Source: an uncultured Bacilli bacterium | Lineage (GTDB): Bacteria; Bacillota_I; Bacilli_A; RFN20; CAG-826 | Direction of reading: 5' to 3' | Length of the DNA stretch: 14,592 bases | Assembly (NCBI GenBank): GCA_934162685.1 | Contig: CAKPJO010000017.1 | Span: forward strand, 1 to 14,592 | Part shown: piece after piece, positions 12,512 to 14,592 of the stretch | Layout: the number at the start of each line of letters is the position of its first letter | Numbering within the stretch: the stretch's first letter is position 1 | Position numbers and translations under genes: made by a program | The notes under the pieces: model-generated | The model's input: only the letters and a program-made list of their open reading frames with translations | Database searches by the model: none | What the model was told of the DNA's origin: nothing

Positions 12512-14170
12512 ATGAAATGTAAATTATTTAAAAAAGTTGCTTTGTTCTTATGTTCTTTATTTGTTGTTAGTTCTTGTGATAATAACAAAGATACTTCGTG
12601 GTTTAAATTCTATAATGAGAATCGCCAAGAATTTAATACTAGCGTCTTTTATGGAAATGTAAAAACCATGCAAGGCGCTGACCCTTCTTTAATATATGTT
12701 GAAGAAAAAGAAGGAGATCAAGATAGTGGTTATTATTACGCTTATGTAACTGCCACATCCACAATTAATGCTTGGCGCACAAAAGATATGACACACTGGC
12801 AATATTTAGGCGCAGTATTTCGCCCTAACTTAGATGTACATTGGGGCTATTTAAACTTCTGGGCACCAGCGGTTCATTATGATGAAAGCAATCAAACGTA
12901 TTATATGTATTATAGTGCTACATGGAAAAAGCATTCTAATTCGCATTATGTTTCACTTGCTACTTCAAAATCGCCAATGGGACCTTTTAAAGAATATCAT
13001 AGTGATTCTGAACCATTAATTAATTTTAATAAAATACCAAGTGATCATCCATTATTTGAGTATCATGCTCCAGAAAGTGGAATACCAAATGGTTATTTCT
13101 CCGCTATCGACGCTGAACCATTCTTAGATCCAACGGACAATCAAAAATATTTATTATTCACTCATGATAAAGGCGCTGGATATTCTAGTTCATCAACATA
13201 CATTATGAAAATGAATGAATGGTGGGACCCGGATTATAGTAGCGTTACTTGTATTTCGCAAACTGGTGTAACCTCCATTGGAGGAAGTAATGAAATTGAT
13301 GAAGGAACCGTTAATGAAGGACCATATATGTTTTATCATGATGGATTATATTATTTAACTTTCTCGGTTAATACTTATTTAGAATCAACTTATCAAGTGC
13401 GTCAAGCAGTTGGTAAATCGCCAATGGGACCATTTACTAAGATTGATGTTGATAAGGGTGGAACAATTATTACGACAGATGGACTTAATATTTATACCAA
13501 CTCATCTGGCCACCATTCGTTTATTAAAGTAGGAGACCAATTATATATTAGTTATCATACTTTCTTAAATGATAGCGATATTGTGGAAGCAAGGAAAATT
13601 CGTTTTGATAAAATATCATTCGTTGTAAATCAAGATGGAATTCCTGTAATTTACGCCAATGGGCCAACAGTTACTATGCAACCTCTACCTTCTTTAATTA
13701 GTGGTTATCAAGATATTGCTTCTAACGCAGAAGTTAAAGCCACAAACATAGCTAAAGGAAGTAGTGCTTATTGGTTAAATGATGGAACAATCAAAATGCA
13801 TGAAAATTCTTTAGTGCAAGAAACAATATTTAATAAAGGAAAATCAAAGATAACTCTTAATTGGGATGATTATGTTACTTCTAAAGCAATTATGGTATAT
13901 AACAGTTCGGATTATGATACAAGTTTTACCCAAATAGATAATATTCGTATATTTTATAAAAATGACGGAAAAGAAGGATATATTGATACAGGAAAATTGG
14001 TGTTTAATTACGATATTTTTGCAGAAGAAGATTATAAATGTATATTTGTAGGTTCTTCCATTGCTATTGAATATCAAGATATGCTTATTAAACAAATTCA
14101 AATCACAGTTTCAAAATCAAAAGGAAATGGCAACATTGCAATTCCTGAGATTACAGTATTAGGAAAGTAG
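12512..14170 (+). CDS. GH43-like glycosidase lipoprotein with C-terminal beta domain
   Basis: A 552-residue protein. The lipoprotein signal has lipobox VSSC (Cys22). The catalytic domain is a five-bladed propeller of about 45-380 with the GH43 set: Asp57 in QGADPSLI, NFWAPAVHYDESNQTYYMYYSA (116-136), Asp200 in SAIDAEPFLDP, Glu269 in NEGPYMFYHDGLYYLTFS, and HH (334-335) in SSGHHSFI. KSPMGPF occurs twice (153-159 and 302-308), once in each of two blades. Residues about 395-552 form a separate beta domain starting IASNAEVKAT, reminiscent of F5/8-type (discoidin) carbohydrate-binding domains; this part is less certain. AAGGAGG (12496-12502) precedes ATG by 9 bases. Exported and membrane-anchored, it would cleave side chains or arabinan/xylan-type backbones outside the cell, complementing the cytoplasmic GH43-like enzyme at 1831. 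Confidence 0.9.
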   Translation: MKCKLFKKVALFLCSLFVVSSCDNNKDTSWFKFYNENRQEFNTSVFYGNVKTMQGADPSLIYVEEKEGDQDSGYYYAYVTATSTINAWRTKDMTHWQYLGAVFRPNLDVHWGYLNFWAPAVHYDESNQTYYMYYSATWKKHSNSHYVSLATSKSPMGPFKEYHSDSEPLINFNKIPSDHPLFEYHAPESGIPNGYFSAIDAEPFLDPTDNQKYLLFTHDKGAGYSSSSTYIMKMNEWWDPDYSSVTCISQTGVTSIGGSNEIDEGTVNEGPYMFYHDGLYYLTFSVNTYLESTYQVRQAVGKSPMGPFTKIDVDKGGTIITTDGLNIYTNSSGHHSFIKVGDQLYISYHTFLNDSDIVEARKIRFDKISFVVNQDGIPVIYANGPTVTMQPLPSLISGYQDIASNAEVKATNIAKGSSAYWLNDGTIKMHENSLVQETIFNKGKSKITLNWDDYVTSKAIMVYNSSDYDTSFTQIDNIRIFYKNDGKEGYIDTGKLVFNYDIFAEEDYKCIFVGSSIAIEYQDMLIKQIQITVSKSKGNGNIAIPEITVLGK

Positions 14171-14179
14171 GTGTAAAAA

Positions 14180-14592
14180 ATGAAAAAGAAAAAACATTTA
14201 TTATTCATGCCATTTTTATGCTTACTATTAAGTAGCTGTAATTCCGCTAGTAACCCATTTGGAAGTTATGATTATAAAAATGAAGATCCAATTCCATCTT
14301 CTTTAAAAGATTTTACGAATGCGGATGGATTAACTATTGATGGAGAAAAAGAAAGTGAATATGGAGAAGCAATGCATCGATTATATTTTAATAATGATCG
14401 CACTAGCAAAATTTATATGGATACCTATTTATATTTTGGTAAAGAAGGTATGCATTGCTTCGTTGAAGTAAAAGATAATATTATTGCTTATAATAGTCAC
14501 CGAAAAGTATATTACAACTCATCGGTCGAATTATTCTTCAATGATATTAATAAAACAAAAATCGATAATCAAACATTGCAATATCGTATAGC
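14180..14592 (+). CDS. Lipoprotein with CBM9/DOMON-like domain, 3' end outside window
   Basis: An open frame of 137 codons runs off the window end. It starts 9 bases after the GH43 lipoprotein stop, with AGGTG as ribosome binding site. It has a lipoprotein signal with lipobox LSSC (Cys20). From about residue 46 the pattern ADGLTIDGEKESEYGEA, then IYMDTYLYFGKEGMHCFVEVKDN and SSVELFFND, follows the layout of CBM9-like domains (IDG at the start, an inner strand reporting a visible 'v-D' element, then VELF). This makes a carbohydrate-binding role likely. Fold assignment is from pattern memory, and the rest of the protein, possibly catalytic, is not visible. Confidence 0.75.
   Translation, partial: MKKKKHLLFMPFLCLLLSSCNSASNPFGSYDYKNEDPIPSSLKDFTNADGLTIDGEKESEYGEAMHRLYFNNDRTSKIYMDTYLYFGKEGMHCFVEVKDNIIAYNSHRKVYYNSSVELFFNDINKTKIDNQTLQYRI

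Noticed and set aside
13844..14101. Minus-strand open frame opposite the end of the GH43 lipoprotein
   Set aside because: Low-complexity, hydrophobic translation without ribosome binding site; the plus-strand gene continues to a proper stop.
1..14592. Alternative genetic code with TGA read as Trp (Mollicutes-style)
   Set aside because: Trp is encoded by TGG throughout, and TGA ends the permease gene at 10192-10194 exactly where the following gene overlaps.

Overview
The window is strongly AT-rich and densely coded. The genes use TGG for Trp and TAA, TAG and TGA as stops, and most have clear AGGAGG-type ribosome binding sites. There are four lipobox lipoproteins but no LPXTG sorting signal and no SusC/SusD pair. 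This suggests a low-GC, Gram-positive-lineage member of the Bacilli, perhaps a gut or other anaerobic relative of the Erysipelotrichales, RF39 or Acholeplasmatales groups. That placement is inference from composition and gene style. There is no tRNA, rRNA, CRISPR array, phage gene or transposase, and no gene-free stretch longer than about 200 bases.

Layout. (1) 1-743, minus strand: a short-chain dehydrogenase, complete except for its last residues. It diverges from an AraC-family regulator at 869-1633. (2) 1831-7121, plus strand: an apparent operon with a cytoplasmic GH43-like glycosidase, a 51-residue small protein (2772-2927), a membrane-anchored GLUG-repeat surface protein whose start overlaps the small gene's stop, and a large lipoprotein that joins an SGNH/sialate-O-acetylesterase-type domain to a GLUG-repeat domain. 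It ends at a strong terminator (7135-7164). (3) 7218-8018, minus strand: a second AraC-family regulator of the same architecture, with its own terminator facing the first one. (4) 8186 to beyond 14592, plus strand: a tightly packed operon with a Gfo/Idh/MocA oxidoreductase, an EamA/DMT transporter, a PIG3-like NAD(P)H:quinone oxidoreductase, a lipoprotein with InlB-like repeats, a GH43-like lipoprotein, and the start of a lipoprotein resembling a CBM9/DOMON domain.

Taken together this is an accessory glycan-use locus. Surface lipoproteins would bind, deacetylate and cut a substituted polysaccharide. The cytoplasmic GH43 and the oxidoreductases would process the released sugars, and the two AraC regulators would sense them. 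Both target operons carry a matching A-rich sequence (GTATCAAAAAAGA) just upstream of the putative promoter, which suggests that the two regulators share or cross-recognise an operator.

The most unusual spot is 2860-2929. There the small gene ends in a run of nine G residues. The run could act as the ribosome binding site of the downstream surface protein, can be drawn inside an RNA stem, and sits 11 bases before a TAATG stop/start overlap. This could be a translational-coupling switch that varies by slippage.
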